This document shows positions 53,554-63,001 of a stretch of DNA of 64,000 nucleotides, one piece after another. Source of the DNA: Plesiomonas sp051652165 (GTDB lineage: Bacteria > Pseudomonadota > Gammaproteobacteria > Enterobacterales > CAMTGL01). The translations under genes were made by a program, and so were the position numbers. The notes under the pieces were generated by a model. That model was given only the letters and a program-made list of their open reading frames with translations. It made no database searches and was not told the DNA's origin. The DNA is taken from contig NZ_JBOFTR010000016.1 in the NCBI RefSeq assembly GCF_051652165.1, forward strand, positions 1 to 64,000. The letters are read 5' to 3'. Every line of letters starts with the position of its first letter. Positions within the stretch are counted from its first letter, which is position 1.

Positions 53554-54950
53554 TATTTACGTGACAACCAACGTACAGCTAAACGGTGCCACCAACGATA
53601 TGGCGGATGAATCAGCGAATTAAAGTTGACACGTTTATACTGCAAAACAGCTTTAGAGTGTGATAATCGTTTAAATCCCTCAGGCCCATGATAACACCCT
53701 ACACCCGATGTCCCTATGCCACCAAAAGGCAAACTATCAACTGCAGCATGCAACATTGTCTCGTTAATGCATAATCCACCTGAATGAACCTGCTTAGTGC
53801 ACATCTCTATGATAAATGGCTCTGAAGTCATCAGATATAATGCTAAAGGTTTAGGTTTAAGGTGGATATAACGTAAAGCAGAACCAATGACATCGTATAT
53901 TTTTATAGGTAATAATGGCCCAAAAATCTCTTCTTGCATAATCAGCATATTATCTGTCACCCCAGTGATAATGTGGGGTACGATACGCCGGCGTGCTTCA
54001 TCGATTGCCGGTTGCTGCAAGGGGATGATTGTTGCACCTAATTTTTTTGCATCTGCTAATAAATGAATTAAACGTTGAAAGTGTTGTTCATTAATAATAG
54101 AAGTATAAGCTTCATTGTCTAATGCTGTAGGATATTGCTGAGTAAATACTTTTTGCATCGCTACAACTAAGGGCTCACATTGAGCTGCTGTGCACATTAA
54201 ATAATCAGGTGCAATGCATGTTTGCCCTGCATTGAGTGATTTGCCAAATACAATAGAGCCTGCAAGTTGTGTAACATCACTATCTGGTGCAACTAATACA
54301 GGGCTTTTTCCACCTAATTCCAGTGTTACGGGTGTTAAATTTTCAGCAGCAGCACGCATGACTTTGCGTCCAACAGCTGATGAACCGGTAAAAATAATAT
54401 GGTTAAAGGGCAAACGAGAAAACTCTTCACCTACACTTGTTCCTCCCTGTATCACACCAACCTCTTCATGACTAAACACATCACTCAGAAGCTTACTCAG
54501 CACGCGATTAGTTTCAGGAGTATACTCAGACAATTTTAACAATACACGATTACCTGCAGCTAATGCGGTAATCAAAGGTAACAGAGCTAAATTAACAGGA
54601 TAATTCCACGGTGCAATAATACCCACAACACCAATAGGTTGGTATTCCACCCACGCTTTTCCTGGGCGAAAGACTAAATCAACAGGACGTTTTTCAGGTT
54701 TCATCCAGTGAGACAAATTTTTTAATGTATACCGCAAGAGTGTATAACACGGCATTAAATCTGCCATACGGCTTTCCATTTCTGAACGGCTAGAAAAATC
54801 TTTACCCATTGCAATAATGAGATCATGCTCGTGCTGTTTTAACGCACTTTGTAACTGTAATAACCAATGCCTGCGCATTGAGATATCAGGGTTTGAATTG
54901 ATATCAAAGGCCTCTTTGACTCGGTTAAACGCGAGTTGTGCGGCACTCAT
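53553..54950 (-). CDS. Aldehyde dehydrogenase, class 3 / coniferyl-aldehyde type
   Basis: NAD(P)-dependent aldehyde dehydrogenase of 465 residues that oxidises aldehydes to acids. The catalytic Glu is in LELGGKSPV and the catalytic Cys in NAGQTCIAPDY; cofactor loop FTGSSAVGRKVM, and C-terminal PFGGIGTSGVGCYHGPEGF. Lack of a long N-terminal domain and these motifs place it with class 3 and coniferyl-aldehyde dehydrogenases. GGAG lies 8 bases ahead of ATG 54950. Stands alone; natural substrate unknown. Confidence 0.9.
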   Translation of the reverse strand: MSAAQLAFNRVKEAFDINSNPDISMRRHWLLQLQSALKQHEHDLIIAMGKDFSSRSEMESRMADLMPCYTLLRYTLKNLSHWMKPEKRPVDLVFRPGKAWVEYQPIGVVGIIAPWNYPVNLALLPLITALAAGNRVLLKLSEYTPETNRVLSKLLSDVFSHEEVGVIQGGTSVGEEFSRLPFNHIIFTGSSAVGRKVMRAAAENLTPVTLELGGKSPVLVAPDSDVTQLAGSIVFGKSLNAGQTCIAPDYLMCTAAQCEPLVVAMQKVFTQQYPTALDNEAYTSIINEQHFQRLIHLLADAKKLGATIIPLQQPAIDEARRRIVPHIITGVTDNMLIMQEEIFGPLLPIKIYDVIGSALRYIHLKPKPLALYLMTSEPFIIEMCTKQVHSGGLCINETMLHAAVDSLPFGGIGTSGVGCYHGPEGFKRLSHSKAVLQYKRVNFNSLIHPPYRWWHRLAVRWLSRK

Positions 54951-55176
54951 GAAGCTGACTCCTTTACTCTTTTGTTTGATAGATACCCTAATATATCAGT
55001 AACAGGCACATATACTGGTACGATAAATGTTCACAATATATGTTTCTTTGCTAACCTCTATGAATTTATAGTTATAAAATGTTAACAATAAATTTAATCG
55101 TATATTGCAACACAAATTACTGACTCACCGAATAGCTCTATATTTTTACACTAAAATTTTAATTCATGTTATTGGC

Positions 55177-55635
55177 TTAAATTAAAATTCGTGACAAGTT
55201 TTTTTTCAAAATGCCCTCACCAATACCTTTTACTTCGGTCAACTGTTCTGCACGTACAAATGCACCGTTTTTTATTCGATAATCTACGATGGCTTGTGCT
55301 TTACTCTTTCCGATACCAAGCAATACCCGATCAAGCTCATCTACAGTGGCAGTATTTATATTCACTTGCTCTGATTTTACGGTATTCGTTGCTATTGTAG
55401 ATGAGATAATAGTATTTACTGATGAGTTTGAAGAGCCTGTAGAAATGGCCGGGGAGCTTTTATCTTGTTCAATATTTTCAATTGGAATACCATTGATAAT
55501 ATAACGCTCATTTTCTGCATAACTTTTAATAATCACTAACAGATAACAACATAGTATCAATAGCAAACTACATAATAGTTGCCCCGCTTGATACAACCAC
55601 TCTTGACATCTCTTTTTTAGATACAAAATAGACAC
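55177..55635 (-). CDS. ybaV: ComEA-type helix-hairpin-helix protein YbaV
   Basis: 152-residue membrane-anchored protein with one N-terminal transmembrane helix (about residues 20-38, LLCSLLLILCCYLLVII), a Ser/Thr/Asn-rich linker and a C-terminal double helix-hairpin-helix domain (VNINTATVDELDRVLLGIGKSKA, LTEVKGIGEGILKKN) that can bind double-stranded DNA. ComEA relatives receive DNA during transformation; whether YbaV does so is not shown. Start is GTG 55635. The linker is longer than in E. coli YbaV. Downstream of ppiD as in E. coli. Confidence 0.88.
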   Translation of the reverse strand: MSILYLKKRCQEWLYQAGQLLCSLLLILCCYLLVIIKSYAENERYIINGIPIENIEQDKSSPAISTGSSNSSVNTIISSTIATNTVKSEQVNINTATVDELDRVLLGIGKSKAQAIVDYRIKNGAFVRAEQLTEVKGIGEGILKKNLSRILI

Positions 55636-55721
55636 TCTCTCTTTAAAAAATACAGCCGTTATTTAGCTCTAAACTCTGCCTGCCTAGAAAAAAAGAGTCT
55701 ATCTTTGGTTTATCGAAAAGC

Positions 55722-55745
55722 AAAAAGCCGCAAAAGCGGCTTTTT
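55722..55745. terminator. Terminator of ppiD
   Basis: AAAAAGCCGC, loop AAAA, GCGGCTTTTT. Perfect stem with A and T flanks 34 bases beyond the ppiD stop (minus strand). Confidence 0.87.
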
Positions 55746-55778
55746 GTTGTTGCACACAATGACAACAAAGGTGGAATA

Positions 55779-57647
55779 TTACTCTACGTTTGCTAAATCA
55801 CCGTATTTAATCTCAGTATTTGCACGTAAGCTTGCTAACATTGCAGCAAACGTTGTATTCATCTCACCATTAAGTTGTTGCTGAGCAAACATTTTTGCCA
55901 TTTCTGGATTATTTTCACTCTGCACTTTTACGAGTTCAACCAGTACAACATCACCTTTATTGTCTTGGCTTAAACCATACACAGGTTGATTATTTTGTGG
56001 TTTTGGCAGATTGAAAACAGCCGCAGTTAATTGCTGATCGGGTGCATTACGCTGTAATGTCTGTGGTTGCCCAAATTGGAGTGATGCAGCTTTTAGTGCC
56101 TCATCACCTTTACCCGCTTTCAATGCAGACAGTAATTTAGCTCCCTCTGCTTGTGCAACAACTTCTGCTTTTTGATGTTTCAATAATGCAGAAATGTCTA
56201 CACTCACATCAGCAAGTGGTTTGCGTGCCTCATTTTTATGCTCAATAACACGAATAACAAAAGCATGTTCATCATCTACAGAGATAACATCAGAGTTAGC
56301 ATTACCGTTGATTAAATCATCACTAAAAATCGCTTTCACAACGTCAGGATAATTAAGTGCAGCAGGAATATTTTTCTCATCAAACAAACCGGTTTCTTGC
56401 GCCTTTATGCCCGTAACTGCTTCAACATCATCTAATGAATCTGGATTTTCAAATGCCTTATCACTCGCTTTTTGTTGCAAAGCATAAAACTCATTCATTG
56501 CTTTTGTATGGCGCAATTGTTTAGCTACGTCATCACGGACTTCTGATAATGGGCGTACTTGCTCAGGTTGAATATCATCTAAACGGATCACATGATAACC
56601 AAATTGAGTTTTTACAATACCAGAGATATCGCCTTTTGCTGTAAGTGCAAATGCAGCTTGATCAAAAGCAGGATCCATCACACCTTTATCTGTCCAACCT
56701 AATTCACCGCCTTTACGAGCAGAGAATTTATCTTCTGATTTTTCTTTTGCTAAAGTAGCAAAATCAGCCCCTTTTTTAAGCTCGGCCTCGATATCTTGTG
56801 CTGCTTTTTCGTTGCTGACTAAAATATGGCTTAATTTACGACGTTCAGGTTGACTAAAGCGGGCTTTATTCTCTTGGTAGTATTGGCTAATCGCCGCATC
56901 ATCTACTTTTACTGCTTTTTGCAGTTCAGAGACATTAAGCTCAACATAACGTACTTTTGCTTGTTCAGGAGACATAAAACGAGTTGGATTCTTATCGTAA
57001 TAGTCTTTTAGCTCTTGTTCAGTGACTGATTGTGCTGCTTCAAGAGGTTGAACAGGAATAGTCGCTAAACGAACATCACGCTCTTGTGTCAGCAATGCAA
57101 AGGTCTGGTTACTCTCTTTAGGTAACACAAAATCACTGGCAGTAAAGGCAGATAAAAGCTGCTGACGAACCATTTGCTGACGCATGTACTCACTAAAAGC
57201 TTCCGGCGTAAACCCTGCACGCTGAGTTAAATCCAGATATTGTGCGTTATCAAAATGCCCATCTTTCTGGAACTCAGGCATAGTCACAATACTTTGCTTG
57301 ATTTGATCATCGCTAACGCGTAAATCAAGTGATTTGGCATACTGATTTAACAAGACATCATCAATGAGGCGATTTAAGACCTCTTTACGTAGCATAGTGA
57401 GGTAATTGGGGTCTGCCGCTAACGTATTAAAGTTATCACCCATACGCTGTTGTAAATTATTACGCTCTGTTTGGAATGCCTGCTCGAATTGCTGGCGAGT
57501 AATCTCTTGTCCATCGACTTTAGCAACATAGTTGCCTCTTGCACTGAGGAATCCTTGAACGCCGGTCAGTACGAACGACAGAATAATGATACCGAGCACA
57601 ACTTTAAGAGCGATGCTATGTTGCGCTTCGCGCAATTTGTCCATCAT
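55779..57647 (-). CDS. ppiD: Periplasmic folding chaperone PpiD
   Basis: Membrane-anchored periplasmic chaperone near the Sec translocon, with SurA-like domains and a parvulin domain of weak or no isomerase activity. One N-terminal helix (about residues 12-34, IALKVVLGIIILSFVLTGVQ), SurA-N-like region and a parvulin domain near residues 265-360 (RKLSHILVSNEKAA, GGELGWTDKGVMDPAFDQAAFAL, FGYHVIRLDDIQPEQ). 622 residues, like E. coli. ATG 57647 opens MMDKLREA. Downstream of hupB. Confidence 0.95.
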   Translation of the reverse strand: MMDKLREAQHSIALKVVLGIIILSFVLTGVQGFLSARGNYVAKVDGQEITRQQFEQAFQTERNNLQQRMGDNFNTLAADPNYLTMLRKEVLNRLIDDVLLNQYAKSLDLRVSDDQIKQSIVTMPEFQKDGHFDNAQYLDLTQRAGFTPEAFSEYMRQQMVRQQLLSAFTASDFVLPKESNQTFALLTQERDVRLATIPVQPLEAAQSVTEQELKDYYDKNPTRFMSPEQAKVRYVELNVSELQKAVKVDDAAISQYYQENKARFSQPERRKLSHILVSNEKAAQDIEAELKKGADFATLAKEKSEDKFSARKGGELGWTDKGVMDPAFDQAAFALTAKGDISGIVKTQFGYHVIRLDDIQPEQVRPLSEVRDDVAKQLRHTKAMNEFYALQQKASDKAFENPDSLDDVEAVTGIKAQETGLFDEKNIPAALNYPDVVKAIFSDDLINGNANSDVISVDDEHAFVIRVIEHKNEARKPLADVSVDISALLKHQKAEVVAQAEGAKLLSALKAGKGDEALKAASLQFGQPQTLQRNAPDQQLTAAVFNLPKPQNNQPVYGLSQDNKGDVVLVELVKVQSENNPEMAKMFAQQQLNGEMNTTFAAMLASLRANTEIKYGDLANVE

Positions 57648-57686
57648 GAGTTGACAATGCTCCGTCTTGTTACGCTGTCAAATAAG

Positions 57687-57711
57687 AAAAAAAGCGCATC
57701 GAATGATGCGC
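57687..57711 (-). terminator. Terminator of hupB
   Basis: Minus strand: GCGCATC, loop ATTC, GATGCGC, seven T. Confidence 0.87.
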
Positions 57712-57776
57712 CTTGCAATGATAACAAAATGTCGATGATTGTAGACGCGACAACATTTTGCATAAATTATCTAAAA

Positions 57777-58052
57777 TTAACTGTTCACAGCATCTTTTAG
57801 TGTTTTACCTGCCCGAAAACCAGGTACTTTAGCCGCATCAATAGCAATTTCTTTACCTGTTTGTGGATTACGGCCAGTACGTGCAGCGCGTTCGCGTACA
57901 GCAAAAGTACCGAATCCAACTAATGCAACTTGATCACCTGATTTTAGTGCGTCAGTTACAGAATCAATGAATGCATCTAGTGCACGGCCTGCTGCTGCTT
58001 TCGAAATATCAGCATCAGTTGCAATTTTATCAATCAGTTGAGATTTGTTCAC
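57777..58052 (-). CDS. hupB: DNA-binding protein HU-beta
   Basis: Nucleoid protein that bends DNA as a dimer. The 91 residues match E. coli HU-beta closely: MNKSQLIDKIA start, VALVGFGTFAVRERAARTGRNPQTGKEI with the beta-arm RNPQTG containing the intercalating proline. Start is GTG 58052, with an AGGGG ribosome site upstream; E. coli hupB also uses GTG. Between lon and ppiD. Confidence 0.97.
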   Translation of the reverse strand: MNKSQLIDKIATDADISKAAAGRALDAFIDSVTDALKSGDQVALVGFGTFAVRERAARTGRNPQTGKEIAIDAAKVPGFRAGKTLKDAVNS

Positions 58053-58241
58053 TCTTACATCCCCTCTAAGAATCTCATATCATGCCCGACACTATCCTTT
58101 AGGGTCACGATGGCGCTTTTATATCAGTCTTACCCAAGCTTGGCAAGCAGCGTAAACGCTGGGTTGTTTAAGTTATAAGCCTCGTAACACAAGGGATGAG
58201 CCCATTTAATCTTGTTACGTTGCCAGCTACGGTAACTGTGC

Positions 58242-58279
58242 AAAAAAAGACTGGCAAGGCTAGAAAACCAAACCAGTCT
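58242..58279 (-). terminator. Terminator of lon
   Basis: Minus strand: AGACTGG, 18-base loop, CCAGTCT, then seven T, 28 bases beyond the lon stop. Confidence 0.78.
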
Positions 58280-58306
58280 GTGTTTCTCAGTACTTCTTGC
58301 TATAGA

Positions 58307-60664
58307 TCACGCTTTTGCTGCAGGGAAATCAGCGCCAAACGGACTATTTTCTAAGGCAATGCTCAAAACTTGGTCAATTTTACTGACTGGATGAATTTGC
58401 AAATCAGCAATCACATTATCAGGGATCTCTTCCAAATCACGGCGATTCTCTTCCGGAATCAGTACCACTTTGATACCGCCACGATGTGCTGCCAGCAATT
58501 TCTCTTTAAGGCCACCAATCGGTAACACTTGACCACGTAAGGTAATTTCACCGGTCATCGCCACATCAGCGCGTACTGGATTACCTGTTAGGCATGAGAC
58601 CAGTGCGGTACACATTGCAATACCTGCACTTGGACCATCTTTAGGCGTTGCCCCTTCTGGTACATGCACATGAATATCGCGTTTTTCATAAAAATCGCTA
58701 TTAATTCCAAGTATTTCAGCGCGTGAACGCACGACTGTCATTGCCGCTTGAATAGACTCTTGCATGACTTCACCAAGTGAACCGGTATAGGTCAGCTTAC
58801 CTTTACCCGGAACAGAAGCCGTTTCAATGGTCAGCAGATCGCCACCTACTTCTGTCCATGCCAAGCCAGTAACTTCACCGATGTGGTTTTCACCATCACT
58901 CTTGCCATAATCGTACCGCTGTACACCGAGATACTCTTTTAGGTTTTCAGCGTTAATCGTAATGCTCTTGAGTGATTTATTTAGCAGTAAATTTTTCACC
59001 GCTTTACGGCACAGTTTAGAGATTTCACGCTCTAAACTACGTACGCCTGCTTCACGGGTGTAGTAACGAATAATACTGATTAATGCGCTATCATCAACAA
59101 TCAGCTCATTGGCTTTCAGTGCATTACGCTCTACTTGCTTTGCAAGTAAATAGCGTTTTGCAATATTCAGTTTTTCATCTTCGGTGTAACCAGAAAGACG
59201 AATCACTTCCATACGATCAAGCAACGGCCCTGGAATATTCATTGAGTTCGAAGTTGCCACGAACATCACATCCGACAGGTCATAGTCAACTTCAAGGTAA
59301 TGATCATTAAACGCAACATTTTGCTCAGGATCAAGAACCTCTAACAGTGCGGAAGCTGGATCACCACGCATGTCAGATGCCATCTTGTCTATTTCATCTA
59401 ACAAGAATAGTGGGTTTTTAACACCCACTTTGGCCATTTTTTGGATCAGCTTACCTGGCATTGAACCAATATAGGTACGACGATGGCCTCGGATCTCAGC
59501 CTCATCGCGTACGCCACCCAGTGCCATTCGGACATATTTACGTCCTGTAGCCTGTGCAATAGACTGCCCCAGTGACGTTTTACCCACACCCGGTGGGCCA
59601 ACTAGACACAGGATTGGGCCTTTAATTTTGTTGATTCGGCTTTGTACTGCCAGATATTCCAAAATACGCTCTTTAACGCGATCTAAACCGTAGTGATCTT
59701 GATCAAGAATCTCTTGCGCTTTGGCGATATCTTTTTTCACTTTGCTGCGCTGATGCCAAGGCACTTGTAGCATCCAGTCAATATAGCCTCGTACTACAGT
59801 CGCTTCTGCTGACATTGGTGACATCATTTTTAATTTTTGCAGTTCAGCTTCTGTTTTCTCACGTGCTTCTTTCGGCATTTTTGCCGCTTCAATTTTCTGT
59901 TTTAAGCCTTCGAACTCATCGGGAACATCATCCATTTCGCCAAGTTCTTTTTGAATGGCTTTCATTTGCTCATTCAGATAGTACTCGCGCTGGCTTTTTT
60001 CCATCTGCTTTTTCACGCGGTTACGAATGCGTTTTTCGACTTGTAGCAGATCGATTTCTGATTCCATCATGGCCATTAGATATTCAAGCCGCTCAGAGAC
60101 ATTAGTCATCTCTAATACTGTTTGCTTATCTTTTATTTTCAATGGCATGTGTGCTGCAATTGTATCAGCCAAACGAGCAGGATCATCAATGCCAGCCAGT
60201 GATGTTAAGACTTCAGGTGGAATTTTTTTGTTAAGCTTAATGTAGCCTTCAAATTGGGTCAGTACTGTACGAACACGGACTTCTTGTTCTGTATCATCAA
60301 TGGCAGTAGCAGGCAAAAACTCAGCCTGAGCAGAGAAAAATTCATCGCTATCAACCAAAAGGGTGACTTTCGCACGCTGCTGCCCTTCCACTAATACTTT
60401 CACTGTGCCATCGGGCAATTTTAGCATTTGTAAAATAGTGGCAACAGTACCAATTTGGTGTAAGTCGGTTGCAGCAGGCTCATCGGTTGCGGCATCTTTT
60501 TGAGCCACTAATAGGATTTGTTTATCCTGCTCCATTGCTGCTTCTAAGCAGCGAATGGATTTCTCTCGCCCAACAAACAGTGGGATAACCATATGCGGAT
60601 AAACCACAACATCACGCAAAGGTAATACAGGAATATCAATTCGCTCGGAACGCTCCAGGTTCAT
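58307..60664 (-). CDS. lon: Lon protease
   Basis: ATP-dependent serine protease that degrades misfolded and short-lived regulatory proteins. 785 residues: N-terminal LON domain, coiled-coil with QREYYLNEQMKAIQKELGE, AAA+ domain with Walker A GPPGVGKTSLG and Walker B FLLDEIDKM, and the C-terminal protease domain with catalytic Ser in PKDGPSAGI (about residue 680) and Lys in GGLKEKLLAAHRGG. Preceded by a sigma-32 promoter (60715-60743). Confidence 0.98.
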   Translation of the reverse strand: MNLERSERIDIPVLPLRDVVVYPHMVIPLFVGREKSIRCLEAAMEQDKQILLVAQKDAATDEPAATDLHQIGTVATILQMLKLPDGTVKVLVEGQQRAKVTLLVDSDEFFSAQAEFLPATAIDDTEQEVRVRTVLTQFEGYIKLNKKIPPEVLTSLAGIDDPARLADTIAAHMPLKIKDKQTVLEMTNVSERLEYLMAMMESEIDLLQVEKRIRNRVKKQMEKSQREYYLNEQMKAIQKELGEMDDVPDEFEGLKQKIEAAKMPKEAREKTEAELQKLKMMSPMSAEATVVRGYIDWMLQVPWHQRSKVKKDIAKAQEILDQDHYGLDRVKERILEYLAVQSRINKIKGPILCLVGPPGVGKTSLGQSIAQATGRKYVRMALGGVRDEAEIRGHRRTYIGSMPGKLIQKMAKVGVKNPLFLLDEIDKMASDMRGDPASALLEVLDPEQNVAFNDHYLEVDYDLSDVMFVATSNSMNIPGPLLDRMEVIRLSGYTEDEKLNIAKRYLLAKQVERNALKANELIVDDSALISIIRYYTREAGVRSLEREISKLCRKAVKNLLLNKSLKSITINAENLKEYLGVQRYDYGKSDGENHIGEVTGLAWTEVGGDLLTIETASVPGKGKLTYTGSLGEVMQESIQAAMTVVRSRAEILGINSDFYEKRDIHVHVPEGATPKDGPSAGIAMCTALVSCLTGNPVRADVAMTGEITLRGQVLPIGGLKEKLLAAHRGGIKVVLIPEENRRDLEEIPDNVIADLQIHPVSKIDQVLSIALENSPFGADFPAAKA

Positions 60665-60714
60665 AGAACTCTCTCTTCAGACTTAGCTTCCGCCAAATAT
60701 AATTGTTATTTGAA

Positions 60715-60743
60715 TATATGGGGTCAGAAAAATAGGATTCAAC
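60715..60743 (-). promoter_or_regulatory. Heat-shock (sigma-32) promoter of lon
   Basis: Minus strand: -35 GTTGAA (60738-60743), 14-base spacer, -10 CCCCATATA (60715-60723). This matches the sigma-32 consensus CTTGAA-N13-15-CCCCATNT and the known E. coli lon promoter. Start predicted near 60707, about 43 bases before lon. Confidence 0.85.
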
Positions 60744-60786
60744 AGCTAAACAGATAACTTCCCAAAGAAAAAAGAAGGGTAAAGAA

Positions 60787-60812
60787 AAAGGGAAGGTTTC
60801 CCTTCCCTTTTG
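60787..60812 (-). terminator. Terminator of clpX
   Basis: AAAAGGGAAGG, four-base loop, CCTTCCCTTTT: perfect 11-bp stem, with a T run on the minus strand, between clpX and the lon promoter. Confidence 0.87.
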
Positions 60813-60916
60813 CAACGTATTACTTGTATTTACGTTCAGCCAACCGATACTTTTTGTCAAGCTCCGTTTTACTTGGCTAACCCCTAGAGCTATAAAAAAT
60901 AGGGTTTAATCACTTA

Positions 60917-62191
60917 TCAATCAGCATTAGAAGCTTGTGCTTCTGGTTTTGCATAGATCAAGATAGGTGCTGCTGTACCGTTAATAACATCATCATTGAC
61001 TACCACTTTTTCAATACCTTCTAAAGAAGGTAAGTCATACATGGTATCAAGCAATACGGCTTCTACAATTGAGCGCAATCCACGTGCTCCCGTTTTACGT
61101 GCCAGCGCCTTTTTAGCAATGGCAATCAGAGCATCTTCTTGGAACTCAAGTTGTACGCCTTCAAGATCAAACAAGGCTTGGAACTGCTTGGTCAAAGCAT
61201 TCTTTGGTTCTTGCAAGATCTGAATGAGCGCCGCTTCATCAAGCTCAGTTAATGTTGCAACAACCGGCAAACGACCAATAAACTCAGGGATCAAGCCAAA
61301 CTTGATCAGATCTTCAGGCTCAACTTGGGTGAAAAGTTCACTTAAACCAAACTTATCATCTTTGCCTTTCACCTGCGCACCAAAACCAATACCTGTTCCA
61401 GTATTAAGACGTTGCTCAACCACTTTATCTAAGCCAGCAAATGCACCACCACAGATAAACAAAATTTTTGAGGTATCAACCTGTAAAAACTCTTGTTGTG
61501 GATGCTTGCGGCCTCCTTGTGGAGGCACTGCTGCAACAGTACCTTCGATCAGTTTCAATAATGCTTGCTGTACACCTTCACCAGAAACATCACGCGTGAT
61601 TGATGGATTATCTGATTTACGTGAAATTTTATCAATTTCATCAATATAGACGATACCACGCTGGGCTTTAGAGACATCATAGTCACACTTTTGCAGCAGC
61701 TTTTGAATGATGTTTTCAACATCTTCACCCACATAACCCGCCTCGGTTAATGTGGTAGCATCGGCCATTGTAAATGGCACATCCAGTAAGCGAGCCAGTG
61801 TTTCTGCCAGTAATGTTTTACCGCTACCGGTTGGGCCGATCAACAGGATATTACTTTTACCCAATTCCACACCGTTGTTAGTGTCGCCGTTACGTAACCG
61901 CTTGTAGTGGTTATATACGGCGACTGCTAATACTTTTTTGGCATGATCTTGGCCAATCACGTAATCGTTGAGATGATTACGGATTTCATGTGGTGTAGGC
62001 AATGCACTGCGATCACGACGTGGAGATAGCTCTTTAATCTCTTCGCGGATGATGTCGTTACACAGATCGACACATTCATCGCAGATATACACCGATGGCC
62101 CAGCAATCAGCTTGCGTACCTCATGTTGGCTTTTGCCGCAAAAGGAGCAATACAACAGTTTGCCAGAGCCATCTTTGCGCTTATCTGTCAT
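60917..62191 (-). CDS. clpX: ATP-dependent Clp protease ATP-binding subunit ClpX
   Basis: AAA+ unfoldase that feeds tagged proteins into ClpP. 424 residues: N-terminal zinc finger (CSFCGKS, CDECVDLC), Walker A GPTGSGKTLLAE, Walker B IVYIDEIDKI, sensor region and GYVGEDVE pore-1 loop, IGF-type ClpP loop (GIGFGAQV). Full length. 84 bases after clpP on the same strand; usual clpP-clpX order. Confidence 0.98.
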   Translation of the reverse strand: MTDKRKDGSGKLLYCSFCGKSQHEVRKLIAGPSVYICDECVDLCNDIIREEIKELSPRRDRSALPTPHEIRNHLNDYVIGQDHAKKVLAVAVYNHYKRLRNGDTNNGVELGKSNILLIGPTGSGKTLLAETLARLLDVPFTMADATTLTEAGYVGEDVENIIQKLLQKCDYDVSKAQRGIVYIDEIDKISRKSDNPSITRDVSGEGVQQALLKLIEGTVAAVPPQGGRKHPQQEFLQVDTSKILFICGGAFAGLDKVVEQRLNTGTGIGFGAQVKGKDDKFGLSELFTQVEPEDLIKFGLIPEFIGRLPVVATLTELDEAALIQILQEPKNALTKQFQALFDLEGVQLEFQEDALIAIAKKALARKTGARGLRSIVEAVLLDTMYDLPSLEGIEKVVVNDDVINGTAAPILIYAKPEAQASNAD

Positions 62192-62274
62192 TCGTAAACC
62201 TCTTATTAGGGCGCTGCCCTAGAACCTGATAAACCCTATGTTGAGTGTATATCAGTGTCTAGAATTTGCCGCTA

Positions 62275-62898
62275 TTACTCGCGATGGCTGAGGGCTGCAT
62301 CAACCAGACCATATTCGACTGCCTCTTGAGCAGACATGAAATTATCGCGGTCAGTATCGCGTTCGATTTTTTCTAATGGTTGACCCGTGTGGAATGCCAA
62401 CGTTTCATTCAGTTTCAATTTTGTTTTCAAGATCTCTTGTGCATGAATCTGAATGTCAGAGGCTTGCCCCTGAAAACCACCTAAAGGTTGATGGATCATC
62501 ACCCGGCCATTTGGTAAACAAAAGCGTTTACCCTTTTCACCACCCGCCAGTAAGAACGCACCCATTGAGCAGGCTTGCCCCATACATACGGTGCTGACAT
62601 TAGGTTTGATAAATTGCATGGTGTCATAGATAGACATCCCTGCAGTGACTGAACCACCAGGTGAATTGATGTACAAATAGATATCTTTTTCAGGGTTTTC
62701 TGACTCAAGGAACAACAGTTGAGCGACAATCAAATTCGCCATGTGATCCTCTACCTGCCCAGTTAAAAAGATGACACGCTCTTTTAACAGGCGGGAATAG
62801 ATATCATAAGATCGCTCTCCACGTGATGTCTGTTCAACGACCATTGGCACCAAGGCCATACGCGTGGTGAAATCATCCTGTTTTGCGTTGTATGACAT
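62275..62898 (-). CDS. clpP: ATP-dependent Clp protease proteolytic subunit
   Basis: Serine protease that forms the tetradecameric chamber used by ClpX and ClpA. Catalytic Ser111 (QACSMGAF) and His136 (VMIHQPLGG) are at the E. coli positions; the family signature LYINSPGGSVTAG is intact. ATG 62898 gives 207 residues, the E. coli length, with GGGGAG 6 bases upstream; an in-frame extension to 62949 lies in the tig terminator and is rejected. Confidence 0.98.
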   Translation of the reverse strand: MSYNAKQDDFTTRMALVPMVVEQTSRGERSYDIYSRLLKERVIFLTGQVEDHMANLIVAQLLFLESENPEKDIYLYINSPGGSVTAGMSIYDTMQFIKPNVSTVCMGQACSMGAFLLAGGEKGKRFCLPNGRVMIHQPLGGFQGQASDIQIHAQEILKTKLKLNETLAFHTGQPLEKIERDTDRDNFMSAQEAVEYGLVDAALSHRE

Positions 62899-62910
62899 TG
62901 TCTTCTCCCC

Positions 62911-62949
62911 AATAGAAAAATGGCCCGAGTGATGCTTCACCCGAGCCAT
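62911..62949 (-). terminator. Terminator of tig
   Basis: Minus strand: a 13-bp stem (ATGGCTCGGGTGA with TCACTCGGGCCAT, two G-U pairs), loop AGCA and six T. It ends about 13 bases before the clpP start codon. Confidence 0.85.
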
Positions 62950-63001
62950 AGATAGCAGAAGAGCCGGAATTAAGTCAAATACTTAGGTCGGCTCATAGCA
63001 C

